Shown here: in pieces, positions 21,478-29,984 of the stretch | Layout: every line of letters begins with the position of its first letter | Position numbering within the stretch: position 1 is the stretch's first letter | From: Terrabacter tumescens | GTDB taxonomy: Bacteria; Actinomycetota; Actinomycetes; Actinomycetales; Dermatophilaceae | Assembly: GCF_014646815.1 (NCBI RefSeq) | Contig: NZ_BMNZ01000004.1 | Span: 395,103 to 459,102, forward strand | DNA length: 64,000 nt | Direction: 5' to 3' | The notes under the pieces: model-generated | What the model was told of the DNA's origin: nothing | Seen by the model: the letters and a program-made list of their open reading frames with translations, nothing else | Databases searched by the model: none | Made by a program: the position numbers and the translations under genes

Positions 21478-22701
21478 TCAGCTGAGGCGCTCGAAGATGA
21501 CGGCCATGCCCTGGCCGCCGCCGACGCACATCGTCTCGAGGCCGAACTGGCCGTCCCGCTCGCGGAGGGCGTTGATGAGGGTGCCGGTGATGCGGGCTCC
21601 GGTGGCGCCGAACGGGTGGCCGATGGCGATGGCGCCGCCGTTGACGTTGAGCTTGTCGTAGTCCATCCCGATCTGGTCGGCCGAGCCGATGACCTGGGCG
21701 GCGAAGGCCTCGTTGATCTCGTAGAGGTCGATGTCGCCGATCGAGAGGCCGGCGCGCTTGAGCGCGAGGTTGGTCGCCTCGACCGGGCCGAGGCCCATGA
21801 TCTCGGGGGAGAGGCCGGTCGCGGCCGTCGAGACGACCCGGGCGAGGGGCTCGAGGCCGAGCTCCTTGGCCTTGGTGTCGCTCATGATGACGAGGGCCGC
21901 GGCGCCGTCGTTGAGCGGGCAGCAGTTGCCGGCCGTGACGGTGCCCTGCTGGCGGAAGACGGGGTTCAGGCCCTGCACGGCCTCGAGCGTCACCCCGGCG
22001 CGCGGTCCGTCGTCCTTGCTGACGACGGTGCCGTCGGGTGTCGTGACCGGCGTGATCTCCCAGTCGAAGAAGCCGCGGCCGATGGCGGCCTCGGCGCGGT
22101 TCTGGGACGTGACGCCCCACTCGTCCTGGCGCTCACGCGAGATGCCGTATGCCGTCGCGACGTTCTCGGCCGTCTGGCCCATCGCGATGTAGATGTCGGG
22201 CAGCAGGCCCTCCTCGCGGGGGTCGGTCCACGTCTCGTTGGTCTCGGCGATGCGCTTCGTGCGGGCCTGGGCCTCGGCGAAGCGACCGTTCTGCTGGTCC
22301 TCCTTGGCGCCGCCGGCACCGGCCCAGTCGGTGTACTGCGAGACGCACTCGACGCCGGCCGAGATGAAGATGTCGCCCTCGCCGGCCTTGATCGCGTGGA
22401 AGGCCATGCGCGTCGTCTGGGCCGAGGAGGCGCAGAAGCGGTTGATCGTCGCGGCAGGCGTCGAGTCCATGTCGAGCAGCGTGGCGACGACCTTCGCCAT
22501 GTTGGAGCCGTGCCGGCCGGACGGCTCGGCGCAGCCGAGGTAGAGGTCCTCGACGAGGCGCTTGTCGAGGGCGGGCACCTTGTCGAGCGCGGCCTGGATG
22601 ACCGTGGCGGCGAGGTCGTCGGGGCGGACCTCCTTGAGCGAGCCCTTGAAGGCGCGGCCGAACGGCGAGCGGGCGGTCGAGACGATGACGGCTTCGGTCA
22701 C
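21478..22701 (-). CDS. Acetyl-CoA C-acyltransferase (thiolase)
   Basis: 407 aa thiolase, condensing or cleaving acyl-CoA/acetoacetyl-CoA. The nucleophile is Cys90 in INRFCASSAQT. The second His is in AIGHPFGATGARI and the C-terminal Cys in CVGGGQGMAVIFERL. Sequences like TEAVIVSTARSPFGRAFKGSLKEVRPDDLAA are typical of actinobacterial FadA/acetyl-CoA acetyltransferases of beta-oxidation or steroid breakdown. The GTG start at 22701 has AGGAG 8 nt upstream. It stands alone; a TetR-type operator lies 52 nt upstream. Confidence 0.93.
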   Translation of the reverse strand: MTEAVIVSTARSPFGRAFKGSLKEVRPDDLAATVIQAALDKVPALDKRLVEDLYLGCAEPSGRHGSNMAKVVATLLDMDSTPAATINRFCASSAQTTRMAFHAIKAGEGDIFISAGVECVSQYTDWAGAGGAKEDQQNGRFAEAQARTKRIAETNETWTDPREEGLLPDIYIAMGQTAENVATAYGISRERQDEWGVTSQNRAEAAIGRGFFDWEITPVTTPDGTVVSKDDGPRAGVTLEAVQGLNPVFRQQGTVTAGNCCPLNDGAAALVIMSDTKAKELGLEPLARVVSTAATGLSPEIMGLGPVEATNLALKRAGLSIGDIDLYEINEAFAAQVIGSADQIGMDYDKLNVNGGAIAIGHPFGATGARITGTLINALRERDGQFGLETMCVGGGQGMAVIFERLS

Positions 22702-23061
22702 GGGGGATCTCCTGGTGCAGCATCGACGGCCCGCGCGGCGGTGCGACGGGCGACTAAGCGCTTGCTCAGTCCCCACGATGGTAGGACGTCCTCGCGCCCG
22801 TTGGACAGGCCGCCCGCCATGACGTGCGTCTCTCCGGGCGCGCGACGGTAGTGCGGGCTGGGGGTGCGGCGGGGGTGCTGCGGAGGCCCGACAGCGGTGC
22901 AGGGGGGTGTGACGAGGGTGTGACGAGGGTGCGGCCCGCAGGTCGGGTACGACCACGGGGTCCACCTGCACGACCGTTAGGGTGGATCGTCGGCGTCCCA
23001 CACGCCGACAGGGTCCGGGCACTCACCCCTGACCATCCGACAACCAGGGGGCTCGCCCACC
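22702..23061. other. 360-bp gene-free divergent region (thiolase / lipoprotein)
   Basis: No credible gene. It holds the TetR-like operator at 22753-22766. A direct repeat of GTGTGACGAGGG occurs near 22910-22930. A TAGGGT hexamer near 22978 could be a -10 for the lipoprotein, whose ATG is at 23062. Confidence 0.45.
22753..22766. promoter_or_regulatory. TetR-type (KstR2-like) operator upstream of the thiolase
   Basis: ACTAAGCGCTTGCT, 52 nt before the thiolase start, matches the KstR2 consensus AnCAAGnnCTTGnT at all but one defined position. Which regulator binds is not shown; other TetR proteins of lipid catabolism use similar palindromes. Confidence 0.5.
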
Positions 23062-23838
23062 ATGAAGACCTTCACGACTCGCGTCATCGCCGTGTCCGGC
23101 GCGCTCGCGATCAGCCTCGGCGCCGCCGCGTGCTCGAAGTCCGACACGCCCGCCACCGGCACCAGCAGCTCCACGGGCGCCGGCTCGTCGAGCACCTCGG
23201 CGCCCGCCGCGACCTCGTCCACCACGACCGACAGCGGCAGCACGAGCGAGGCCTCGAGCATCCTCGAGAAGGCCAAGACCAACGCGCTCGCCGCCACGTC
23301 GGGCGCCTTCGTCGGCCAGGTCGACCAGTCCGGCAAGACCATCAAGATCGACTTCAAGGGCACGAGCGACGGCAAGACCGCCGACATCGCCATCGAGATG
23401 GAGGGCGACGGCAAGGCCCGCGTCATCTCCGTCGGCAACGGCGTCTACATCCAGGGCGACGCGACGTTCTGGAAGAAGCAGAACGCGCCGGCCTCCGTCC
23501 AGAAGGCGGGCGACAAGTTCATCCAGGCGCCGGCCTCGGCCGCGTCGATGACCGAGAGCCTGAGCCTCAAGAGCTTCCTCGAGAAGGCCTTCGGTGCGGT
23601 CACCCCGGAGCAGCTCGCCACCGAGGTCGGCAGCGAGAACGTCGGCGGCGTGGACTGCTGGGTCCTCACCGACAAGAAGGGCAAGAGCGAGGGCGCGCTC
23701 TACGTCTCCAAGGACAAGTCCGAGGTCGTGCGCTTCACGGGCTCGTCCGACAGCCCGGGGCAGCTCGACTTCTCCAAGTGGAACGAGGACCTCGGCATCA
23801 AGGCGCCCGAGGCGAGCCAGATCATGAAGATCAGCTGA
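23062..23838 (+). CDS. LppX/LprG-like lipoprotein
   Basis: 258 aa. The signal peptide ends in a lipobox (GAAAC, Cys22). A Ser/Thr/Ala-rich linker of about 40 residues follows, then a single mixed alpha/beta domain (AKTNALAATSGAFVGQVDQSGKTIKIDFKG ... VWKK-like beta strands ... VVRFTGSSDSPGQLDFSKWNEDLGIKAP). Its pattern resembles the LppX/LprAFG fold, which carries lipids across the cell wall in mycobacteria. The similarity is at the level of pattern, so function is tentative. A strong terminator follows. Confidence 0.7.
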   Translation: MKTFTTRVIAVSGALAISLGAAACSKSDTPATGTSSSTGAGSSSTSAPAATSSTTTDSGSTSEASSILEKAKTNALAATSGAFVGQVDQSGKTIKIDFKGTSDGKTADIAIEMEGDGKARVISVGNGVYIQGDATFWKKQNAPASVQKAGDKFIQAPASAASMTESLSLKSFLEKAFGAVTPEQLATEVGSENVGGVDCWVLTDKKGKSEGALYVSKDKSEVVRFTGSSDSPGQLDFSKWNEDLGIKAPEASQIMKIS

Positions 23839-23853
23839 CCTCCAGCACATCTC

Positions 23854-23886
23854 GAAGGGGCCGTCCGCTCGTCGGACGGCCCCTTC
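23854..23886 (+). terminator. Strong terminator after the lipoprotein
   Basis: A 14-bp perfect stem (23854-23867 with 23873-23886) and a CTCGT loop, 15 nt after the stop. It also lies downstream of the convergent SGNH gene. Confidence 0.85.
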
Positions 23887-23930
23887 GCCGTGCCAGGGGC
23901 CGGCTCGCAGGCGTCGGCGTCCAGCGGGTG

Positions 23931-25112
23931 TCAGCGCAGGACGGCGTCCTCGGTCGGGCCGTCGGCGGCCTCGGAGGGGGCGGGCTCGGTGTCGACGGGC
24001 TGGGCGGGCTGGGCGGGCTCCGGGTCGACGATGGCGTATGCCGCGTCGTCCGTCGGGCGCCCGTCGTCCGGGCCGTCGTCCGCTGGAGCGGGTGTCGTGC
24101 TCGCCGGGAGGGCCGGTGCCGGCACGGTCGGGCGGATGCGGTGGAGCAGCACCGCCCAGCGTCCGTGCGCGCCGCGGGACTGGCCGCCGACCTCGGCGGG
24201 CGCGACCTCGGTGCCGGGCTGCGTGACCGCCTTCGTCGCCGCGACGGCGAGGGGGCCGACGCTCTCGCCGCGGCGCAGGTTGGGCTCGGTCGGTGTGCTG
24301 CGCTCGCCGAAGAGGTCGAGGGCGGCGCTCACGGTCGGCAGCAGCGCCGCGGCGACCCGGGCGTAGCCGGCGGGGCTCGGGTGGAAGCGGTCCTTGCTGA
24401 ACATCACGTGCGGCTCGGCCGAGAAGGCCTCGCTCAGCAGGTCGCCGATCGACACGGCGCGGCCGCCGGCCTCGACGACCGCGACGGTCTGCGCGGCGGC
24501 GAGGTCCCGGGACCACCGGCGCGCGAGCAGCCGCAGGGGCTGGGGCACCGGCTCGATGGCCCCGAGGTCGGGGCAGGTGCCGACGACGACCTCGGCTCCG
24601 GCCTCGCGCAGGCCGCGCACGGCCATCTCGAGGTGACGGACGGCGACGGAGGTGTCGATGCGGTGGGTGACGTCGTTGGCGCCGATCATGATGACGGCGA
24701 CGTGCGGCTCGGGCACGGCGGCCAGGGCTCGCTCGAGCTGCTCGTCGAGGCCGGGGGACTCGGCCCCGATGACGGCGACGTTGGTCAGCTCGACCGGTCG
24801 GCCGCTGAAGGCGGCGATGCCGTGGGCGATCGTGGCCCCGATCGTCTGGTGCGCGTGGTCGGCGCCCATCCCGACACCGGTCGAGTCGCCGAGCACGAGG
24901 AACTGCACCGGGCTGCCGGAGCCGGAGCCGTAGGTGCCGCTGTCGGACGGCGCGCCCTCGAAGGGCTGCCCGACGATGCGGCGCGCCATCATGGCCTCGA
25001 CCCGCAGGATGCCGTAGCCGAGCGCACCGAGGGCGCCGAGACCCGCGACGCCCACACCGCCGCCGTAGGCGGCAGCCTGTGCGATCTTGCGTGCGCGTCG
25101 TGCCCGCCCCAT
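23931..25112 (-). CDS. SGNH/GDSL-type hydrolase
   Basis: 393 aa. An N-terminal segment (AAAYGGGVGVAGLGALGALGYGIL) looks like a membrane anchor. Catalytic blocks of the SGNH fold are visible: GDST (block I, residues 75-78), GAND (block III, 144-147) and DRFHPS with the Asp-x-x-His dyad at 241-244. About 130 C-terminal residues are Pro/Ala-rich and disordered. Such enzymes are esterases, lipases or O-deacetylases acting at the cell surface. The ATG at 25112 is preferred over 25160 because GAGGAGGG precedes it. Confidence 0.88.
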   Translation of the reverse strand: MGRARRARKIAQAAAYGGGVGVAGLGALGALGYGILRVEAMMARRIVGQPFEGAPSDSGTYGSGSGSPVQFLVLGDSTGVGMGADHAHQTIGATIAHGIAAFSGRPVELTNVAVIGAESPGLDEQLERALAAVPEPHVAVIMIGANDVTHRIDTSVAVRHLEMAVRGLREAGAEVVVGTCPDLGAIEPVPQPLRLLARRWSRDLAAAQTVAVVEAGGRAVSIGDLLSEAFSAEPHVMFSKDRFHPSPAGYARVAAALLPTVSAALDLFGERSTPTEPNLRRGESVGPLAVAATKAVTQPGTEVAPAEVGGQSRGAHGRWAVLLHRIRPTVPAPALPASTTPAPADDGPDDGRPTDDAAYAIVDPEPAQPAQPVDTEPAPSEAADGPTEDAVLR

Positions 25113-25255
25113 CCCGGTGCCCTCCTCGTGACTGTCGACCCGCTCGTCCGGGTCCACCACGGTAACGCCCGGGCGTGGACGTCCGTGCCCGGTTTGCGCG
25201 CAGTCGGAGGGGCGCCGGCGCGGACCGGATGTCTCGACCGGTGGGACGGCACTCC

Positions 25256-25261
25256 TAGGAT
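25256..25261 (+). promoter_or_regulatory. -10 box (TAGGAT) for leaderless cbs
   Basis: TAGGAT ends 6 nt before the GTG start at 25268 and there is no ribosome site. Confidence 0.65.
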
Positions 25262-25267
25262 GGGCGG

Positions 25268-26638
25268 GTGAAGTACGCAGAGAACGTCGCCGACCTCGTC
25301 GGCAACACGCCCCTGGTCAAGCTCGGCTCCGTCGTCGCGGACGCGGGGGTGAGGTGCACGGTGCTGGCGAAGGTCGAGTACTTCAACCCCGGCGGCTCCG
25401 TGAAGGACCGGATCGCCCTGCGCATGGTGGAGGCCGCCGAGCGCGACGGCCTCCTCAAGCCGGGCGGCACGATCGTCGAGCCCACGAGCGGCAACACCGG
25501 CGTGGGCCTGGCCCTCGTCGCGCAGCGCCGCGGCTACCACTGCGTGTTCGTGTGCCCCGACAAGGTGAGCCAGGACAAGCGGGACGTGCTCAAGGCCTAC
25601 GGCGCCGAGGTGATCGTGTGCCCGACCGCGGTCGAGCCCGAGCACCCGGACTCCTACTACTCCGTCTCCGACCGCCTCGTGCGCGAGATCGACGGTGCCT
25701 GGAAGCCGAACCAGTACTACAACCCCGAGGGCCCGAACAGCCACTACCTGACCACCGGTCCGGAGATCTGGCGCGACACCGACGGGCGCATCACGCACTT
25801 CGTCGCGGGTGCCGGCACCGGCGGCACGATCAGCGGCACCGGCAAGTACCTCAAGGAGGTCAGCGACGGCGCCGTGCGCATCATCGCGGCCGACCCCGAG
25901 GGCTCCGTCTACTCCGGTGGCACGGGTCGCCCGTACCTCGTCGAGGGCGTCGGTGAGGACTTCTGGCCGGGCGCCTACGACCCGTCGGTGGTCGACGACG
26001 TCATCGCCGTCAGCGACGCGGACTCGTTCGAGATGACCCGCCGACTCGCCCGCGAGGAGGGCCTGCTCGTCGGTGGCTCGTGCGGCATGGCCGTCGTGGC
26101 AGCCCTGCGTGCCGCGAAGGACCTGCCGGAGGACGCCGTCATGGTCGTCCTGCTGCCCGACTCCGGGCGCGGCTACATGAGCAAGATCTTCAACGACGAG
26201 TGGATGCACTCCTACGGCTTCCTCAACGACCACACCGAGGCGACCGTGGGCTCGGTGCTGCACAGCAAGTCCGGCGACATGCCGGCACTCGTGCACACGC
26301 ACCCCAACGAGACGATCCGCGACGCCGTGCAGATCCTGCGCGAGTACGGCGTCTCGCAGATGCCCGTCGTCAAGGCCGAGCCGCCCGTCATGTCGGGTGA
26401 GGTCGCTGGCTCCGTCAGCGAGCGGGCCCTGCTCGAGGCGCTCTTCACCGGCCACGCCCACCTCGCCGACTCCGTCGAGAAGCACATCGAGCCGGGTCTG
26501 CCGCTCGTCGGGGCCGGGTCGCCGGTGTCGGCCGCCCGCAAGGAGCTCGAGGACTCCGACGCCATCCTCGTCGTCGAGGACGGCAAGCCGATCGGCGTGC
26601 TGACGCGTGCCGACCTGCTCGGCTTCCTCGCCGACTGA
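25268..26638 (+). CDS. cbs: Cystathionine beta-synthase
   Basis: 456 aa. A fold-type II PLP enzyme joining serine and homocysteine in reverse transsulfuration. The PLP lysine is Lys46 in NPGGSVKDR. TSGNTGVGLA binds the substrate and GTGGTISGTGKYLK binds the phosphate. A C-terminal Bateman module of two CBS domains (from about residue 330: GSVLHSKSGDMPALVHTHPNETIRDAVQILREYGVSQMPV) separates it from plain cysteine synthases. The start is GTG, apparently leaderless. Confidence 0.95.
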   Translation: MKYAENVADLVGNTPLVKLGSVVADAGVRCTVLAKVEYFNPGGSVKDRIALRMVEAAERDGLLKPGGTIVEPTSGNTGVGLALVAQRRGYHCVFVCPDKVSQDKRDVLKAYGAEVIVCPTAVEPEHPDSYYSVSDRLVREIDGAWKPNQYYNPEGPNSHYLTTGPEIWRDTDGRITHFVAGAGTGGTISGTGKYLKEVSDGAVRIIAADPEGSVYSGGTGRPYLVEGVGEDFWPGAYDPSVVDDVIAVSDADSFEMTRRLAREEGLLVGGSCGMAVVAALRAAKDLPEDAVMVVLLPDSGRGYMSKIFNDEWMHSYGFLNDHTEATVGSVLHSKSGDMPALVHTHPNETIRDAVQILREYGVSQMPVVKAEPPVMSGEVAGSVSERALLEALFTGHAHLADSVEKHIEPGLPLVGAGSPVSAARKELEDSDAILVVEDGKPIGVLTRADLLGFLAD

Positions 26639-26663
26639 CCTCCGTCAGGCTTCGCCTGAGACG

Positions 26664-26714
26664 ACGTATGCCGCTGGGTTCGCTTCCATGAGAGGCGAAC
26701 CCAGCGGCATACGT
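26664..26714. terminator. 20-bp perfect hairpin carrying two inverted GTATGCCG octamers
   Basis: Bases 26664-26683 pair perfectly with 26695-26714 around an 11-nt loop, between the convergent cbs and HhH-GPD genes. Both arms contain the octamer (26666-26673 and 26705-26712), as in the 2554-2592 hairpin. Confidence 0.8.
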
Positions 26715-26731
26715 GCGAGAAGTGCTGCGGC

Positions 26732-27304
26732 TCAGGCCTGCTGCTGGGCCTTCGCCTCGGCCTTCTTGGCCTGCTTGAACTCCCGGACCTTGAGGAGCGA
26801 GTCCGCGTCGACCACGTCGGCCACGGAGCGGTAGCCGTCCAGGGCGTAGTCGCCCGCCGCGGCCTCCCAGCCCTCGGGGCGGACGCCGAGCTGCTTGGCG
26901 AGCAGGGCCACGAAGATCTGGGCCTTCTGCTTGCCGAAGCCCGGAAGCTCCTGCACGCGCTTCAGCAGCTCCTTGCCCGTGGTCGGCTCGGTCCACAGCC
27001 GGGTGACGTCACCGTCGTAGCGGCTCTCGACGAGGGAGGCGAGCTCCTGCAGGCGCGTGGCCATCGAGCCCGGGAAGCGGTGGATCGCCGGTGGGGTGCT
27101 GGCCATCGCCTTGAACTCGTCGGGGTCGGCCGCCGCGATCGCCGCGGGGTCGAGCGTGCCGAACCGGCTCAGCACCTTGTAGCCGCCCCGGAAGGCGTGC
27201 TCCATGCCGTACTGCTGGTCGAGCATCATCCCGACGACGACGGCGAACGGGTGCTCGTCGAGGACCTGGTCGGCGGCCGGCTCGTTGGCGATGTGGAAGC
27301 CCAT
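26732..27304 (-). CDS. HhH-GPD-type base excision repair glycosylase
   Basis: 190 aa of the endonuclease III/AlkA superfamily, in the actinobacterial subfamily of small HhH-GPD repair proteins. The region VQELPGFGKQKAQIFVALLAKQLG is the helix-hairpin-helix motif, and GDYALDGYRSVADVVDADSL holds the downstream Asp region. There is no iron-sulfur Cys cluster at the C-terminus, which ends in a Lys/Ala/Gln-rich helix. The damaged base it removes cannot be read. Confidence 0.88.
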   Translation of the reverse strand: MGFHIANEPAADQVLDEHPFAVVVGMMLDQQYGMEHAFRGGYKVLSRFGTLDPAAIAAADPDEFKAMASTPPAIHRFPGSMATRLQELASLVESRYDGDVTRLWTEPTTGKELLKRVQELPGFGKQKAQIFVALLAKQLGVRPEGWEAAAGDYALDGYRSVADVVDADSLLKVREFKQAKKAEAKAQQQA

Positions 27305-27449
27305 GCAGGCATGCTCTCACGCAGCCTGCGTCCCGCCCGCCGACAGGCGAGCGCTCAGCCGGACACCGTCGTGAGGATGACGGAGCCCCGCGCGACCGAC
27401 GACGGTCCGGAGCGACGTCGCATGCGGACGGAGGTGGTCCGCCAGCGGG

Positions 27450-28097
27450 TCAGGTGGCCTCGACCCACGACGGCTCGCCGGAGCTGATCCGCCCCGCACC
27501 CGACGTGAGGCTGGCGACGGTGTGCACGACGTCGTCGACCGCCTCAGGAGCGGCCGCGACGTGCAGACGCATGTGGCGCGCGAGGTAGTCGACGTCGACC
27601 ACGTCCGCGCTCGGCAGCGCTCTGAGGGCGTGCTCGAGCCGTGGCCCGGCCGCGTGGTCGACCTCGACGACGAGGCTCTCGCGCAGCTCCATCGTGACCA
27701 GCTGGGCCGACTCGACTGCAGCGGTGACCGCGTCGCCGTAGGCGCGGATGAGGCCCCCGGTGCCGAGCAGCGTCCCGCCGAACCATCGCGTCACGACGGC
27801 CACCACGTCGCTCAGTCCGTGTCCGCGCAGGACGTCGAGCATGGGGGCGCCTGCCGTGCCGGAGGGTTCGCCGTCGTCATTGCTGCGCTGCGTGGCCCCG
27901 TCGGGGCCGAGGACGAAGGCCGTGCAGTGGTGCCGGGCGTCGCGGCTGCCCGAGCGCACCTGCTCGACGAAGGCGCGCGCGGCCTCCTCGGACCCGGCCG
28001 GAGCGACGTCGCACACGAAGCGGGACCGCTTCACCTCGAGCTCGGCGGTGGCGGGGTAGGCGAGGGTCAGGTAGCGGCGTGGCTGGCTCACCGGCAT
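27450..28097 (-). CDS. YigZ/IMPACT family protein
   Basis: 215 aa. Two-domain YigZ protein: an N-terminal UPF0029 domain with the signature DDGEPSGTAGAPMLDVL and VVAVVTRWFGGTLLGTGGLIRAY, then a ferredoxin-like domain. Eukaryotic IMPACT regulates GCN2; the bacterial role is unsettled. The ATG at 28097 is chosen because GAGAAGG precedes it; a GTATGCCG octamer overlaps this start codon (28092-28099). Confidence 0.9.
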   Translation of the reverse strand: MPVSQPRRYLTLAYPATAELEVKRSRFVCDVAPAGSEEAARAFVEQVRSGSRDARHHCTAFVLGPDGATQRSNDDGEPSGTAGAPMLDVLRGHGLSDVVAVVTRWFGGTLLGTGGLIRAYGDAVTAAVESAQLVTMELRESLVVEVDHAAGPRLEHALRALPSADVVDVDYLARHMRLHVAAAPEAVDDVVHTVASLTSGAGRISSGEPSWVEAT

Positions 28098-28222
28098 ACC
28101 TTCTCTGGGCGGGTCGACGGGACCTCCCGAGTATGCCGTGGGCCCGGGGAGTGCTCCCCATTGCACCCGACGTCGTGGTCAGGTGAGGATGGGTCCGGTT
28201 TGCAGGGGTGAAGGGGAGATCT

Positions 28223-28933
28223 GTGTTCTCGAAGGGTGCTGACGTCGACGCGCTGCGCGACTCGGCTGGCCGCATGGCGGCCTACGGCCGTGAGGTCGAT
28301 GTGGTCCGCGTGCACGGTCAACGAGCCGTGAGCACGATGCAGCGGGCCTGGCAGGGGCCCGACCTGCAGCACCTCGTGGAGCGCTGGCGGCGGGTCGAGC
28401 ACGACCTGCACCGGATCAGTGCCGAGCTCGCCCGGCTCGGGCAGCGCCTGCACGACAACGCCGACCTGCAGCACCGCTCGAGCGGCACGTCCGCCGGTGG
28501 CGGCGCGCACCACGCGAGCGGTGGCGCCGGCGTCCAGCCCCTCACAGGACATGGAAGTGGCGGTGTCGGCCACGCGGGCCACACGGGGACCAACGGCGTC
28601 GCTGCAGCCGCTGTGGTTGTGGGCGCTGGAGGTCACGGCAGCGTTGCTCACGTCGGCGTCCACGAGGCGGCGTTCGCGGTGTCCAACGGCGGACGCCCGC
28701 ACGTTGCACCAGCCGGATGGGCTGATGCCCTCGTCGGTTGGGGGCCGGACGGTGGGAGGCCCGTCGTGACGGCAGGTGTCCCGCAGCCGCTGCACGCCAT
28801 GGGCTGGGGGCAGTGGATCGGCAGCACCCACGGCGGGTCCGCCTTCGCGTTCGTCGACCCCGCCCACGGCCCGTCCGTTCCGGCGGGCGTGGCAGCGGCA
28901 GCGGCGCACCACCTCGGGCTGCCGATCCGTTGA
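28223..28933 (+). CDS. WXG100-like protein with long His/Gly/Ala-rich C-terminus
   Basis: 236 aa from the GTG at 28223, preferred to 28208 because GGGGAG precedes it. Residues 1-80 form a helical hairpin with a central Trp-Gln-Gly (W43, G45: MQRAWQGPDLQ), the WXG100 pattern of small type VII secretion substrates. The remaining 150 residues are low-complexity, rich in Gly, His, Ala and Val, with no toxin motif recognised. No type VII secretion genes are in the window, so secretion is inferred only. Confidence 0.6.
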   Translation: MFSKGADVDALRDSAGRMAAYGREVDVVRVHGQRAVSTMQRAWQGPDLQHLVERWRRVEHDLHRISAELARLGQRLHDNADLQHRSSGTSAGGGAHHASGGAGVQPLTGHGSGGVGHAGHTGTNGVAAAAVVVGAGGHGSVAHVGVHEAAFAVSNGGRPHVAPAGWADALVGWGPDGGRPVVTAGVPQPLHAMGWGQWIGSTHGGSAFAFVDPAHGPSVPAGVAAAAAHHLGLPIR

Positions 28934-29095
28934 CGTCGGCACCGTGGCTTGCCGCGAACCTGATGGTCGCGCGACGACCGCGGGGCGCCCGCTCGCAGTG
29001 ACCGCCCGGGTCCGGGCCGCGCACGTCCATCGAGGCGGACACGGTCGGTCGGTCGGTCGGTCGCGTCGTGGAGCGGGGCTTGACCTGGTCGATCG

Positions 29096-29785
29096 TCAGC
29101 CGAGGTAGCGGTCGACGACCACGTCCACGAGCTCCTCGGGTGCGGGCTCGCGGGGGAGCAGCAACGGCTCGCTGACGACGTCAGCACCGCACCGGCGCGC
29201 CAGGTCGGCGAAGAAGCCCGGTGCCAGCAGATACGTCGCCACGACGACTCGTCGTCCCGGACGACGTTGTGCAGCAACGGCATCCGCGAGCTTCGGCTCC
29301 GCCGCAGAGAGGTAGCCGGCGACGACCGGGCGTCCGACCAGCTGACCCAGAGCAGCTGCCACGCGCTCGCAGTCGGCCACCGCCGAGGCCTGCGACGAGC
29401 CGGCGGCACCGAGGACGACGACGTCGTCGTCGCGCAGCCCGGCCTCCTCGAGACGACGCCGGAGCAGGCCCGCGAGTCGCTCGTCCGGGCCGAGGGCGGC
29501 CGCGACCGACGTGCCCGGCACGGCGGCCGCCGCCTCCGCGAGGTCGACGTAGACGTGGTAGCCGGCCGAGAGCAGCAACGGCACGAGCCGCGCCGGGACG
29601 GCCGGGTCGAGCGACGACAGCACGGCGTCCGGACCCGGCGGCTGCACGTCGACGAAGGCCGCCCGGACCACGAGGTCCGGGCGACGCGCCGCGACGGCGG
29701 CGACGAGACCCCCGACGGCCGACCGGCCCGAGGCTGACGACGTGCCGTGGGCCACCGCGACGAGCGCGGGCGCGGGGCTGGTCAT
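29096..29785 (-). CDS. CbiX/SirB-type sirohydrochlorin chelatase
   Basis: 229 aa. Two-domain chelatase-like protein. The N-terminal metal-binding motif is VAVAHGTSS (His13), and the second is LLSAGYHVYVDLAEA. Inserts iron (or cobalt) into sirohydrochlorin, the last step of siroheme synthesis. It is divergent from cobA, and siroheme is the cofactor of the nearby NirB, so an iron chelatase feeding nitrite reductase is the likely role. The ATG at 29785 begins the conserved sequence. Confidence 0.85.
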   Translation of the reverse strand: MTSPAPALVAVAHGTSSASGRSAVGGLVAAVAARRPDLVVRAAFVDVQPPGPDAVLSSLDPAVPARLVPLLLSAGYHVYVDLAEAAAAVPGTSVAAALGPDERLAGLLRRRLEEAGLRDDDVVVLGAAGSSQASAVADCERVAAALGQLVGRPVVAGYLSAAEPKLADAVAAQRRPGRRVVVATYLLAPGFFADLARRCGADVVSEPLLLPREPAPEELVDVVVDRYLG

Positions 29786-29890
29786 GGCCCCACTCTGGCA
29801 GGTCGGGCGGCCGTCGTGGAGGGGCGCCCGCGAGCGCGACGACCGCGTCCTCGGGGACGCACTCCACGCATACGCCCGGGTGAGCAGGTC

Positions 29891-29928
29891 GTTACCGAGA
29901 GATCGCGGGACGGAAACGCGGGCGAAAC
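29891..29928 (+). promoter_or_regulatory. GlnR/NnaR-like half-site array upstream of cobA
   Basis: GTTAC (29891), a degenerate ATCGC (29902), GAAAC (29913) and GAAAC (29924) are spaced exactly 11 nt apart, the GTnAC-n6-GaAAC pattern of actinobacterial GlnR boxes. A TACCGT -10 box follows at 29939-29944. Confidence 0.55.
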
Positions 29929-29984
29929 ACGCGCTTCCTACCGTGGGGACCGACGTGGAACGCGAGCTGCGACGGGAGGCCGCC

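Noticed and set aside
22824-25271. 815-codon plus-strand frame over the lipoprotein and SGNH genes
   Set aside because: Low-complexity Arg/Gly/Asp/Val translation, without ribosome site or motif.
29041-29075. GGTC tandem run as a functional repeat
   Set aside because: Only about four short units in a gene-end gap; too simple to support a claim.
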